From NCBI RefSeq assembly GCF_030687295.1, contig NZ_CP117425.1, positions 3,166,001 through 3,230,000 of the forward strand: DNA of 64,000 nucleotides, read 5' to 3'. Under the pieces are notes generated by a model that saw only the letters and a list, made by a program, of their open reading frames with translations, was not told the DNA's origin and made no database searches. Source of the DNA: Pseudomonas beijingensis (GTDB lineage: Bacteria; Pseudomonadota; Gammaproteobacteria; Pseudomonadales; Pseudomonadaceae). The number at the start of each line of letters is the position of its first letter. The first letter of the stretch is position 1. Of this stretch, positions 1 to 7,683 are shown piece by piece. The position numbers and the translations under genes are program-made.

Positions 1-113
1 ATGTTGTACCGGTTGATCGGCACTGCATCGAAACCGCTGAATAGCGGGAGCTGCGGCCCTAGCTCCTCCATAAACACCGCCATCCCCTCGTATTGCACGA
101 ATCTCCCGCACAT
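1..113 (-). CDS. SRAP (SOS response-associated peptidase, YedK/HMCES-like), N-terminal fragment
   Basis: Reading the minus strand from an ATG at 113 gives MCGRFVQYEGMAVFMEELG and continues to the window edge. The MCGRF start is the hallmark of SRAP proteins, which crosslink their Cys2 to abasic sites in single-stranded DNA after the initiator Met is removed. Only about 37 residues are present, so nothing can be said about the rest of the protein. The gene diverges from umuDC, and the two starts flank a LexA box, which fits joint SOS control. Identity rests on the N-terminal motif and on the context. Confidence 0.8.
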   Translation of the reverse strand, partial: MCGRFVQYEGMAVFMEELGPQLPLFSGFDAVPINRYN

Positions 114-176
114 GGGTTGTCCCGCCTGTCAGATTTTTCCTATACAAAATTGACCGCCAACCTTGTACAAAGTTAA

Positions 177-192
177 CTGTATGTTCGTACAG
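177..192. promoter_or_regulatory. LexA (SOS) box between SRAP gene and umuD
   Basis: CTGT-N8-ACAG (CTGTATGTTCGTACAG) matches the gammaproteobacterial LexA operator. It lies 18 bp before the umuD ATG at 211 and 63 bp from the SRAP start at 113, so one operator could control both divergent units. Confidence 0.85.
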
Positions 193-210
193 TATTTTGG
201 AACGTGCGTC

Positions 211-636
211 ATGAGCTTTTCAATTCTAGGCCCTATTGCCGAGGGTGGCTTGAAGCTGCCCTTGTGTTCGTTTCGAGTGCCTGCCGGGTTCCCATCTCCG
301 GCGGCGGACCACATCGAAGCGCACATCTCATTGGATGAGGTTCTGAACATTCGCGCCCCGCATGTCTACCTGGTCTCAATCGCTGGGGAGAGCATGCAAG
401 GCGCTGGTATTTTTGAAGGCGATCTCGCGGTGGTGGACCGCGCTTTGGAGCCTGCGCACGGTCACATCGTCGTCGCGCTGCTGAACAACGAGCCCGTATG
501 CAAGCGGCTTTGCATTCGCGGCAGGGAGGTGATTCTCCTTTCGGAGAACCCAAAGTATCCACCGAGGTACGTGCTTGAGGGCGACGAGCTGGTGATCTGG
601 GGCGTCATCACATGCAGCGTGCGCAGCCATGTCTAA
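211..636 (+). CDS. umuD: DNA polymerase V subunit UmuD (RulA-like), self-cleaving
   Basis: A 141-residue S24 family protein, cleaved in the presence of RecA filaments to UmuD', which partners UmuC in translesion synthesis. The cleavage site is Ala25-Gly26 (VPAGFPSP). The catalytic dyad is Ser61 in GESM and Lys98 in VCKRL. An in-frame ATG at 163 is upstream of the LexA box, so a start there would put the operator inside the gene; ATG 211 gives the normal length and MSFSILG start. The 3' end overlaps umuC by 8 bp, which indicates translational coupling. In Pseudomonas such pairs (rulAB) are often carried on plasmids and islands and raise UV tolerance and mutability. Confidence 0.93.
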   Translation: MSFSILGPIAEGGLKLPLCSFRVPAGFPSPAADHIEAHISLDEVLNIRAPHVYLVSIAGESMQGAGIFEGDLAVVDRALEPAHGHIVVALLNNEPVCKRLCIRGREVILLSENPKYPPRYVLEGDELVIWGVITCSVRSHV

Positions 637-1906
637 ACCCCAACCAGTTTTCGCCCTGATCGACTGCAACAGCTTCTATGCCAGTTGCGAGCGCGTGTTT
701 CGACCCGACCTGGCCCGCGTGCCCATCGTGGTGCTGAGCAACAACGACGGCTGCGTGATCGCCCGCAGTTACGACGCCAAGCCCTATGTGAAGATGGGCG
801 AGCCGTATTTCCAGATCAAGCACAAGCTGCATAAGCACGGCATCGTTCCATTCTCGTCGAACTACGCGCTCTACGGCGACATGAGTGAGCGGGTTATGAC
901 ACTCATTGAATCAATGGTGCCCGCCGTCGAGGTCTACAGCATTGACGAAGCCTTTGCCGACATGACCGGCATTGACGGCCGGGATGCCCTCGGGCGAAAG
1001 ATCCGCAGCCAGGTGCTGCGCTGCACCGGCATTCCGGTCGGGGTAGGGATCGCCCACACCAAAACCCTGGCAAAGCTGGCAAACCACACCGCCAAACGGC
1101 TCCAAGTGGAGACCGGCGGCGTGGTCGATATCTGCGACCCGTTCAAGCGTGACTGGGTCTTGCGCAACACCGACGTGTCCGAGGTCTGGGGCGTCGGTCG
1201 CAAGATGAAACTTCACCTGGACGCCATGGGTATCAAGACCGCGATGGACCTGGCGAAGGCCGACCCGTGGACGCTACGCAAGAAGTTCAGCGTGGTGATC
1301 GAGAAGACCGCCCGGGAGCTGGCCGGCACACCGTGCCTGGAGCTGGATGAGCCGGACCCGCCGAAGCAGGAAATCTGCTGTAGTCGGATGTTCGGGAAGC
1401 GGCTCACGGACCTGGCACCCATCAAGGAAGCGGTGGCTACCTACATGATGCGTGCTTCGGAAAAGCTCAGGGCGCAGCAGTCGCTGTGCAAGAAGATCCG
1501 CGTCAGCATCCGCACCGGCATGTTCAACCCGGAGGAAGCGAAGTATGCCAATGGTGTGCTGATCGACATGCCGTACCCCACTGATGATGTGCGGCTGCTG
1601 ACCAAGGCAGCAGTGGACGCGCTCGACCGCGTGTTTCGGCCGGGCTTCAAGTACAGCAAGGCTGAGGTGCTGTTGATGAACCTCTGTCAGCAGGGGGAGT
1701 ACACCGACGACCTGTTTGCCACCTCCCAACCAGCCGACGCCACGAAGTTGATGGCGGTGCTGGACCAGATCAACGGGCGATGGGGTAGAGGGACACTCCG
1801 ATCAGCCAGCGTGCCCGTCAACCCAGACTGGGGCATGCGTCGAGAGATGATGAGCCAGAGCTACACGACCAGGCTGGACCAGCTGTGGCAGGTGTCCTGT
1901 CGATGA
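629..1906 (+). CDS. umuC: Y-family DNA polymerase UmuC (RulB-like)
   Basis: A 425-residue translesion polymerase of full family length. Asp12 in ALIDCNSFYA and Asp106/Glu107 in YSIDEAF form the two-metal catalytic site. A helix-hairpin-helix/thumb region follows around 175-240, then the little-finger domain, and the C-terminus (SVPVNPDWGMRREMMSQSYTTR) is the DUF4113-type tail of UmuC proteins. It works with UmuD' on damaged template at the cost of mutation. It starts inside umuD and is followed at once by a strong terminator, so umuDC is a two-gene SOS operon. The frame is intact. In Pseudomonas rulB is known as an integration site for mobile elements, but no insertion is seen here. Confidence 0.95.
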   Translation: MSKPQPVFALIDCNSFYASCERVFRPDLARVPIVVLSNNDGCVIARSYDAKPYVKMGEPYFQIKHKLHKHGIVPFSSNYALYGDMSERVMTLIESMVPAVEVYSIDEAFADMTGIDGRDALGRKIRSQVLRCTGIPVGVGIAHTKTLAKLANHTAKRLQVETGGVVDICDPFKRDWVLRNTDVSEVWGVGRKMKLHLDAMGIKTAMDLAKADPWTLRKKFSVVIEKTARELAGTPCLELDEPDPPKQEICCSRMFGKRLTDLAPIKEAVATYMMRASEKLRAQQSLCKKIRVSIRTGMFNPEEAKYANGVLIDMPYPTDDVRLLTKAAVDALDRVFRPGFKYSKAEVLLMNLCQQGEYTDDLFATSQPADATKLMAVLDQINGRWGRGTLRSASVPVNPDWGMRREMMSQSYTTRLDQLWQVSCR

Positions 1907-1922
1907 CCTGCTGACCCCATGA

Positions 1923-1948
1923 GCCGCCCGCCGAGGCGGCTTTTTTTT
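1923..1948 (+). terminator. Rho-independent terminator of umuDC
   Basis: GCCGCC (1923-1928) pairs with GGCGGC (1935-1940) and is followed by eight T residues. Confidence 0.85.
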
Positions 1949-2736
1949 CGCCCCGAAATGGTGCGCTTTCGGCGGGCTGTGGCGTGCTTCAAACCTGGCG
2001 CGCGCCGTCGTCCCCCCACCTCGCCTGCGGACTAAATAGGTCTTTTTTTCTGCACTCCTGCATCTTCCTATCAATCAAGCCAGCCGGGGCCGTCGGAGCG
2101 AATTCAGGCTATCGAATCCCTGCGAATCCCTGCGAAGGCGGGTGTCTTTTCGCAATACTCACACGCAAGCACAGGCGGTGGAATTCCGGAGGTGCCTCGG
2201 GAAAAGGGTTAGGTTTTTTTTGAGTGGAGTGTGATGAGCTGGAGCGCCCGTATTTACTGGGTTTGAGACCTAACTTTGATGGGTTAGGTTGGGTTAGGTC
2301 AAAGGTTAGGATTTAATAAGTTACTGTTTTTAAAAGACTTTATAAGTCGAGTATTTAACATCAATAAAGGTTAGGAAATTACCAAAACTAACCAGAAGCT
2401 AACCTTGGTATTTCTTCGCAAAGCCTTACCAGACAAGGCTTTCCGGGCTGCGGGGAAAAAACTAACCCTCCTAACCATTTCCCCATGGGTCAACATAAAA
2501 AAGCTGAAAGCATAGGAGGGAAACGCGCAGGCATGGCGCACCGTCAGTTGTCCGCATAGGCCGGAGCACTAACGCTTCTAGGATTAGTACGTTCCATCTC
2601 TCTATGACCAACTTGAAGGAATGACACTCCGGTATCGCTGGGAGCTTTGAAAAATATTGAGCAGGAGAAGGGCGTCCCTTAGCGGCTTGGAAGGCGCATG
2701 AGGGGGAGTCAAAAAAACGGATGGAATGTCTAAAAA
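1949..2736. other. Non-coding stretch with GGTTAG repeats, possible remnant of a mobile-element control region
   Basis: About 790 bp with no convincing gene. A short tandem duplication (TGCGAATCCC twice, near 2119-2139) and T-rich runs precede a block of GGTTAG/CTAACC motifs (2207-2476, listed separately). The stretch is AT-richer than umuC. A 79-codon open frame at 1984-2223 has no recognisable protein signature, so I do not call it. The remainder up to the protease gene shows no clear promoter or RNA. Confidence 0.5.
2207..2476. repeat. Iteron-like cluster of ten GGTTAG/CTAACC motifs
   Basis: GGTTAG occurs at 2207, 2282, 2292, 2304 and 2369. Its complement CTAACC occurs at 2388, 2399, 2462 and 2471, plus ACCTAAC at 2268. 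Copies on the left are mostly direct and those on the right mostly inverted. Several extend to GGGTTAGGT. A 6-mer and its complement are expected well under once by chance in 270 bp. Clustered short repeats of this kind are typical of replication-initiator or regulator binding sites; no initiator gene lies next to it here, so the function is inferred only. Confidence 0.7.
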
Positions 2737-2814
2737 ATGATCAGAAAACAGCTCTGGGAATTGTGCTGGCTTATTGCTATCTTCTGGCGACTATTTGGCA
2801 AGCAAGGAGCAGAT

Positions 2815-3925
2815 ATGGCCGCCGTAAGTAATTCAGTTGTTCATTTGACGATGCGATTTGGGAGAACGAATCTTGCCATCGGCACGGGTGTGGTTTACGA
2901 GCGCGAGGGGAAATTCTATGTGGTGACCGCTTGGCATAACCTAACAGGCCGTCATCCTGATAATTTAAGATTTCAGAGCGAACAGAACGCAGTACCAAAC
3001 AACGTTGTTGTTAACCTTGCTGTTAGCTATGGTGGTTTTGGTGCATCACGGATGTCAGTTATTCTTCCGTTGATGGATGAGGAGAAAGCCCTTTTCCTTA
3101 TTCATCCGTCAGGATGGCCAAGAGTGGATGTAGTAGCTATCCCCTTTGATCCAACGGGGAATCTAAAGATGGAGCTTCATCGTTTTGGTGAAGAGGTTGA
3201 AGAGGCATTTATTGCTCTTCTGGATAGTAGTATAAGCAATATTCCCGCTGATCTTTGTCCTATACAACGCTACCTAGTACCTGATCCAGCTATCAGGGAA
3301 TCATGGTTGAAAAATGTAGAGGTGACTGAGGAGCTTTTCATCCCTGGCTATCCACATAACCTTCAAGACTACTATTCCCAGCCTGTCTGGAAACGCGCGA
3401 CAAATCGCCTCGTCAGTACAAAGTGGATGGGATGGCCAAGCAAAATACCTTGTTGACTCTGCGTCGAAGAGTGGTATGTCTGGTTCCCCTGTCCTTTACT
3501 ACAGTCCAAAAGGTGCTGTTCAAGTAGGCGGTATCTCTTATCGATTCCAAACCGATGTTGCAATACTTGCGGGTATCTATGTCGGGAGGGAGGGAGTAAC
3601 TGAAAAAGCAGATCCACAAGTTGGTATCGTATGGCATCAGTCCGTAATAGATGAGATCATTGATGGTGGGATCTTTGAGAAACTTCCCTTTGAGATTGAA
3701 ATCAATCCAAGCGCTCTTGATGTGGCAGTTAATGAAGAGCTAAAAACCTGTTCGCGAATAGGTTTGAATAATATCTTGAATCCCAAAATGCCTTCTAGGT
3801 ATATAGTCCGAGAGAGCGTTCTCAAGAACATACAGGGAAGAGCGATGCCGGAACAGGCTTTAGAAGCTGTGATTCGGTTAGCGGCGATTTACGACGGACC
3901 GCTTGTCCCGGACGAGGAGGACTAG
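2815..3925 (+). pseudogene. Trypsin-like serine protease, interrupted by one frameshift
   Basis: Two reading frames together encode one chymotrypsin-fold peptidase. The first (2815-3456) carries the catalytic His in VVTAWHNL (residue 41) and Asp in WPRVDVVAI (residue 105). The second (through 3925) carries the Ser in KSGMSGSPV (about residue 222). The break lies at 3402-3405, in ACAAATCGCC: removing one A restores KRATIASSVQSG and gives a single 369-residue protein. ATG 2815 is chosen because AAGGAG lies 8 bp before it; an in-frame ATG at 2737 has no such site. Base composition is clearly AT-richer than the neighbours, suggesting transfer. There is no signal peptide, so a cytoplasmic role is likely. 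The substrate is unknown. The indel may be real decay or a sequencing error. Confidence 0.8.
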
Positions 3926-3955
3926 CGAAAGAAGAAAATCCAAATGAATAAACAT

Positions 3956-3980
3956 GGAGTGCATAAAGCACTCCCTTTGT
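3956..3980 (+). terminator. Hairpin after the protease gene
   Basis: GGAGTGC-ATAAA-GCACTCC (3956-3974) is followed by only a short T-containing stretch (CTTTGT), so it is a weak intrinsic terminator at best. Confidence 0.5.
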
Positions 3981-4016
3981 AGGGCCACTTTCGGAGGGCT
4001 CGCTTAGATACTAATT

Positions 4017-4235
4017 TCAGTCAGGTGGGTCTATCCCGTTCAATCGAGCTAAACCTTGTTTGATATGACCTGCATTCTCGCCGAGTGTGAAAAGCGCCCC
4101 TCTAACGTTTTCACCTAAGACCCCCGCGTCTTGCTGCTCAGCCCATAGAGTCAGCTCCATCAGCGCAGCTTCCAAGGCCAGCTGATTTTGATAAATCCGT
4201 TCGAGAACATCGGTCAGTGAATATTCGCTTGCCAT
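4017..4235 (-). CDS. Small helical hypothetical protein
   Basis: A 72-residue protein starting MASEYSLTDVLERIYQNQLA. It is predicted almost entirely helical (ALEAALMELTLW, ENVRGALFTLGENAGHIKQG) and acidic, with no membrane segment. An in-frame ATG ten codons upstream (4265) is possible, but the shorter form begins where the regular helical pattern starts. I recognise it only as a type of short Pseudomonas hypothetical protein and give no function. It converges on the protease gene and stands alone. Confidence 0.6.
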   Translation of the reverse strand: MASEYSLTDVLERIYQNQLALEAALMELTLWAEQQDAGVLGENVRGALFTLGENAGHIKQGLARLNGIDPPD

Positions 4236-4291
4236 GGCTTTCGACTCGCTTTTGAGAGAATGCAAGCATAGCAGTGACGATAAGGTAACCG

Positions 4292-4480
4292 ATGGCGAAA
4301 AGAGATTGGCGGGGTCAGTTCGCTGGAGTGGCGCTGGTACAAAAGTGGTACGGGTTCTCGCCGTTAGCGCTGGAGGCCGCTTGCTACAAGGTCTGTAAAA
4401 TTATTAGTTCCAATCCATCATCGGGGCGACGGAGAAGCGGCGGGAGAGCGGAGCAGTTTGTAGGGGCATTGGGAATCTGA
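4292..4480 (+). CDS. Doubtful small ORF running into direct repeat 1
   Basis: A 62-codon frame beginning MAKRDWRGQFAGVALVQ, with no recognised family. Its last 25 codons lie inside the 107-bp direct repeat that begins at 4407, so its C-terminus was supplied by the repeat. It may be a truncated remnant of an older gene or not a gene at all. Confidence 0.2.
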   Translation: MAKRDWRGQFAGVALVQKWYGFSPLALEAACYKVCKIISSNPSSGRRRSGGRAEQFVGALGI

Positions 4481-4513
4481 GTCATCGGGGCGAATGGACG
4501 CAGTTTATCAGGG
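4407..4513 (+). repeat. Direct repeat copy 1 left of brnTA
   Basis: 107 bp from GTTCCAATCCATCATCGG to CAGTTTATCAGGG, about 90% identical by eye to 5385-5490, with one single-base gap. A shared GGTGGG about 18 bp further on (4531) suggests older homology extends slightly beyond. The two copies enclose brnTA. Confidence 0.85.
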
Positions 4514-4616
4514 ATACTTGTCGGGTACTTGGTGGGCTCTCAAGCCTAGCCACTCAATCTTTGATGACAACCAGGCAGAGTGCATGCTCGGTCAGCGTTT
4601 CAACTCACAACTTGTG

Positions 4617-4643
4617 TTGACGATTTAATGTGGCTACGATAAT
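4617..4643 (+). promoter_or_regulatory. Possible brnTA promoter
   Basis: TTGACG (4617-4622) and GATAAT (4638-4643), spacing 15 bp, sit just before the brnT ATG at 4647, which would make the message nearly leaderless. A short palindrome CAACTTGTGTTG (4609-4620) overlaps the -35 and could be an operator for autorepression by BrnA. Both are inferences from position. Confidence 0.35.
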
Positions 4644-4646
4644 TGC

Positions 4647-4922
4647 ATGCAGATTACCTATGACCCAGCCAAAGACGCTCGCAACGTCGAAGAACGTGGA
4701 CTTCCGTTTGCCCTCGTGCGGGACTTTGAATGGTCTACAGCATTGATCCTGGAAGATGATCGATTCGACTACGGCGAGTGTCGTTATCGGGCGATGGGGT
4801 ACATAGGGGATCGGCTGCATGTCGTAGTGTTTACCCCACGGGGTGACGCGGTCCACGTCATCAGCTTTCGTAAAGCCAACAAACGGGAGGTCAAAAATTA
4901 TGACCAAGAAACCCAGTCCTGA
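4647..4922 (+). CDS. brnT: BrnT-family type II toxin (ribonuclease)
   Basis: A 91-residue protein of the BrnT family, RelE-like fold ribonucleases that stop translation until bound by BrnA. The N-terminus (MQITYDPAKDARNVEERGLPF) and the C-terminal VHVISFRKANKREVKNY block are the diagnostic parts of the family. It overlaps brnA by 23 bp, the usual toxin-first order. The frame is intact. The pair lies between two 107-bp direct repeats, which suggests that it arrived or can move as a cassette. Confidence 0.92.
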   Translation: MQITYDPAKDARNVEERGLPFALVRDFEWSTALILEDDRFDYGECRYRAMGYIGDRLHVVVFTPRGDAVHVISFRKANKREVKNYDQETQS

Positions 4923-5208
4923 GAGGGTCGATACGGCAAACCCCGAATGGTCGACCGAAGACTTTGCCAAGGCCAAACCAGCCAGCGAGGTGCTTGGTGG
5001 GTTGTTTGGCAAAGCTCAGGCAAAGGAAATGCTCAAGCCAAAGCGTGGTCGACCCAAGTCGGTAGCCACTAAAGAGCACGTCAATGTTCGTTTCGATGCT
5101 GACGTGCTGGAAAGATTCAGAGCTTCTGGCCCGGGCTGGCAAACACGAATGAACGCCGCCTTGGCCGATTGGCTCAAGACGCATACACCAGAAGAACTGA
5201 AGGCTTAG
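4900..5208 (+). CDS. brnA: BrnA-family antitoxin, ribbon-helix-helix
   Basis: A 102-residue antitoxin. The first half (WSTEDFAKAKPASEVL) matches the toxin-neutralising segment of BrnA, and residues about 60-96 (NVRFDADVLERFRASGPGWQTRMNAALADWL) form a ribbon-helix-helix DNA-binding fold that normally autorepresses the operon with the toxin. The start at 4900 is chosen over an in-frame upstream ATG (4843) because GGGAGG lies nearby and because it gives the typical MTKKPSP start. Followed by a terminator. Confidence 0.92.
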   Translation: MTKKPSPERVDTANPEWSTEDFAKAKPASEVLGGLFGKAQAKEMLKPKRGRPKSVATKEHVNVRFDADVLERFRASGPGWQTRMNAALADWLKTHTPEELKA

Positions 5209-5236
5209 TCGCTAAATATTATTCGTAAAAAAATTA

Positions 5237-5258
5237 GCCGCCGATGAGGCGGCTTTTT
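5237..5258 (+). terminator. Terminator after brnA
   Basis: GCCGCC-GATGA-GGCGGC (5237-5253) followed by TTTTT. Confidence 0.85.
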
Positions 5259-5384
5259 GTTGTCTGCGGATTGGATTTGTTTCGGTAACGGTATCGTAAA
5301 TCCGTGCCCTTTTTTCCCGTCCCCTTTTTTCCTTTTTCTTGATTGTCGCTGAAAGGCACGTTTACGCGGCTTTCAGAATTAGCT

Positions 5385-5490
5385 GTTCCAATCCATCATC
5401 GGCGCGACGGAGAAGCGGCGGGAGAGCGGGGCAGTTTGTAGGGGGATTGGGAATCTGAATCAGCGAGGCGGATGGCACAGTTTATCAGGG
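5385..5490 (+). repeat. Direct repeat copy 2 right of brnTA
   Basis: 106-bp partner of 4407-4513. It ends 44 bp from the stop of the decayed parE toxin, so it separates two toxin-antitoxin modules. No terminal inverted repeats or transposase remnant are visible in either copy. Confidence 0.85.
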
Positions 5491-5534
5491 CAGGGCAGGG
5501 CAGGACGTGGTGGGAGAGCAATATTACGCCGACT

Positions 5535-5818
5535 TCACCAGTGGGGGCGGGGGCGTTGTCGAGTGTGAAATACGCCGAGGATTTGGAGGCGATCACCGTG
5601 CACGCGATACGGAATCAGATAAGACCAGTTTGGGACTGCCCATTCCCGCGTCTGTTTGACTCGTCCTTCTCGACCCATTGCGGGAAACTGAGCCAATTTG
5701 TCTAGGCTGGCGAATCGCTTCGGAGAAGTCGTCAGCAGCCTTGGTTTTTTTCAAGTGCGAATATATTCGCTTCGTCCTCCAGGTTTTTGAGTGCTTTTTC
5801 CAGCCACTCAACCTGCAT
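5535..5818 (-). pseudogene. parE: ParE/RelE-family toxin with two frameshifts
   Basis: Reading down from ATG 5818 gives MQVEWLEKALKNLEDEANIF, the usual start of a ParE-type toxin, but the frame stops after 28 codons. The second frame gives KAADDFSEAI and the third KLAQFPAMGREGRVKQTREW followed by YLIPYRVHGDRLQILGVFH, the family's core and C-terminal strand. Dropping one A from the 7-A run (5744-5750) and one base near 5710-5716 yields an uninterrupted 93-residue toxin of normal length. The start overlaps parD by 11 bp. As written it cannot make an active toxin, while the antitoxin frame is intact. Confidence 0.85.
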
Positions 5819-6050
5819 TCTGACTCCAGCGCCGAGCGCGCATCGCTGCTACTTGCTCATCGGTAGCAAATTTACCCTGGTCAGCTTCCTTTACGGCAAG
5901 TTCGATCTGTGTGGTCAGCGCTTTTTCGTGTTCGATGTAGTCGCGAAGAACGTCCATCGCCAGGTAGCTCGCACTTTGGCCGTTGGTCTTGGCCAGGTCG
6001 GCGAGGGAGTTCGATAGGTCTTCGGGCAGATTCAGGGATACGCCGGACAT
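5808..6050 (-). CDS. parD: ParD/CopG-like ribbon-helix-helix antitoxin
   Basis: An 80-residue protein. SLNLPEDLSNSLADLAKTNGQSASYLAMDVLRDYI (residues 4-38) is a ribbon-helix-helix domain of the type that binds its own promoter. The C-terminal part (KEADQGKFATDEQVAAMRARRW) is the toxin-binding tail. It is the first gene of a parDE operon; its stop overlaps the toxin start. With the toxin decayed it may persist as an orphan antitoxin or repressor. Confidence 0.88.
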   Translation of the reverse strand: MSGVSLNLPEDLSNSLADLAKTNGQSASYLAMDVLRDYIEHEKALTTQIELAVKEADQGKFATDEQVAAMRARRWSQNAG

Positions 6051-6244
6051 GGCAGCCTCAATGGTGGACGTTTTCGGGCACCTTACACCGTTGACCGAGC
6101 GCTTGAATCAGCGGGCCGTCGCAAGGTGTGTCTCGACGTGAATTGTTCCCCTCGTGCGCTGATCTGAAAAGCCTCACAGACGCCGCCGTCCTGCGGGTAA
6201 ATGTGAGATCTGGAATGGGATGGACGTTGATCTCACACCGAGGA

Positions 6245-6994
6245 TCAAGGCAAATTAGACTGCCCCATATCGCAATGGTCCATGTTTATGCTGGTTATGA
6301 TTTCGGTTTGGATGTCTACCAGGCTCAATGCACCGTCGGAAAATGAGCAGCCTGTGTCGATATAAACGACGTTGCCCAGGCGTATAACACCGGGTACTGT
6401 TGAGTGCCCAACATAGAGCCGATCTATTCCTTTGATGCAAGTGTGGTCTTGTTGTTCGATCTTCTCTCTTGCATACAGCGCTGTTTTCAAGGCTTGCCGT
6501 TGATGCTGCTCCCCCCATTTTCCAGTAATAGCGTCTTTAGCTTCTTGCCAGTCATCGTTACTCCTGATGACAGGAGCTTCGGCATGGACTATTCCAATTG
6601 CTTGATCACTTGATAAATTGATTTCAATGATCAATGGAAGTGCTTGCAAGGCTTTTAAAAGTTCATGCTGGACGGCTGGTTGTAGCTCGTAGAGCCAGGC
6701 ACCACCGTTTCGGATATGTCGGGGTATGTCCCCATGGCCGGAGATACAGTCAATAAGCATCTGCTCATGATTGCCGCGCACGGCGTGGAACCAAGGTTTC
6801 TCAAGCCAGTTCAATACGTCTATGGAGTCGGGGCCTCGGTCGATGAGGTCTCCCACGGAAAAGATGCGATCCAGCTCAGTGTTGAAGTCTAGTTCATTTA
6901 AGGCTGCTGTTAGAAGTTTGAAGTGTCCGTGGATGTCGCCCACCACAAAGTCGCGACCTTTTTTATTGGGTGGGAATGATTTCGTCCTGTACAT
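6245..6994 (-). CDS. PPP-family metallophosphoesterase (PrpA/lambda phosphatase-like)
   Basis: A 249-residue protein of the size of lambda phosphatase. All three metal-binding motifs are present: GDIHGH at 19-24, GDLIDRG at 48-54 and GNHEQ at 74-78; a C-terminal His (YVGHSTVPG) supplies a further ligand. Such enzymes remove phosphate from Ser/Thr residues or small phospho-compounds with two metal ions in the cytoplasm. It stands alone between the parDE and fic modules. The upstream 83 bp to fic show nothing special. Substrate unknown. Confidence 0.88.
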   Translation of the reverse strand: MYRTKSFPPNKKGRDFVVGDIHGHFKLLTAALNELDFNTELDRIFSVGDLIDRGPDSIDVLNWLEKPWFHAVRGNHEQMLIDCISGHGDIPRHIRNGGAWLYELQPAVQHELLKALQALPLIIEINLSSDQAIGIVHAEAPVIRSNDDWQEAKDAITGKWGEQHQRQALKTALYAREKIEQQDHTCIKGIDRLYVGHSTVPGVIRLGNVVYIDTGCSFSDGALSLVDIQTEIITSINMDHCDMGQSNLP

Positions 6995-7083
6995 TTTTAG
7001 TGCTTTCGCAGATTTTAATTGGTGGCGACTGTATCACCTGGCGGAATTAACCGTAAGGCGGTGAGCTGGGTGCCGTCATAGGG

Positions 7084-7683
7084 TCAAGCTTGAATCGCCT
7101 GTCCGATACACTTCTCAAAAACCTGCTCCATAGGCTCCATAACGCAGTTGTAAGCCGCAATGTTGGCAAAAATCCACTCGTCCTTCTCAATCCCCCACCA
7201 ACTGATTTCAAACCCGGCATTCATGATGAGGTGTTCAAACAGAATGCGTTGCGCACGGCCATTGCCTTCGCGGAAGGGGTGTACGACGTTGATGTCGGAA
7301 TAGGCCTCTGCCACTGCAACTATCAGCTCTGTCCGATCCATCCCTTCGAACCAGTTTGCCGCGGCCATGGCCGTGAAGATCTTGCCGGCTTCTTTCTCCA
7401 TGTATTCGGGTTGGCAAAAGCGGGTGGCTTGTTTGGAGATGCCAACGGTGCGCAGCTCCCCGGCCCACTCGAACAGGTCAGAAAAGAGAATTCGATGAAT
7501 GTTTTGAAGGTAGGCCAGGCTGTAGGGCGGAGGGCTGAATTCGACGTTGTCCGCTGCGATGGCCGAGAGCTGTTGTTCGGCTTCGCTTAGGGTCGGTTCG
7601 TCACGGATATCGAGCTTGTTGCGAAGGACCGTGGAGCCGGGGTAGCAATAAGCGTCTTCACCGACTCCATATTTGTCAGGCAT
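7084..7683 (-). CDS. fic: Fic-domain AMP transferase (toxin of YhfG/Fic pair)
   Basis: A 199-residue Fic protein with the active-site motif HPFREGNGRAQR (His135 onward), matching HPFx(D/E)GNGRxxR. It therefore should transfer AMP (or another nucleotide) to a target protein. Size and N-terminus (MPDKYGVGEDAYCYPGSTVLRN) match bacterial class I Fic proteins, which lack their own inhibitory helix and are held inactive by a small antitoxin encoded just upstream. The start ATG overlaps the stop of that gene (TGATG), so the two are translationally coupled. Confidence 0.93.
   Translation of the reverse strand: MPDKYGVGEDAYCYPGSTVLRNKLDIRDEPTLSEAEQQLSAIAADNVEFSPPPYSLAYLQNIHRILFSDLFEWAGELRTVGISKQATRFCQPEYMEKEAGKIFTAMAAANWFEGMDRTELIVAVAEAYSDINVVHPFREGNGRAQRILFEHLIMNAGFEISWWGIEKDEWIFANIAAYNCVMEPMEQVFEKCIGQAIQA

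Noticed and set aside
1984..2223. 79-codon plus-strand frame after umuC
   Set aside because: No ribosome-binding site or family; composition not protein-like. Kept only as part of the non-coding stretch.
4407..5490. Reading the 107-bp repeats as att sites of an integrative element
   Set aside because: There is no integrase, no tRNA target and only a toxin-antitoxin pair between them; attachment sites are usually shorter. Left as unexplained direct repeats.
6128..6346. 72-codon plus-strand frame
   Set aside because: Overlaps the end of the phosphatase gene on the other strand and has no recognisable features.
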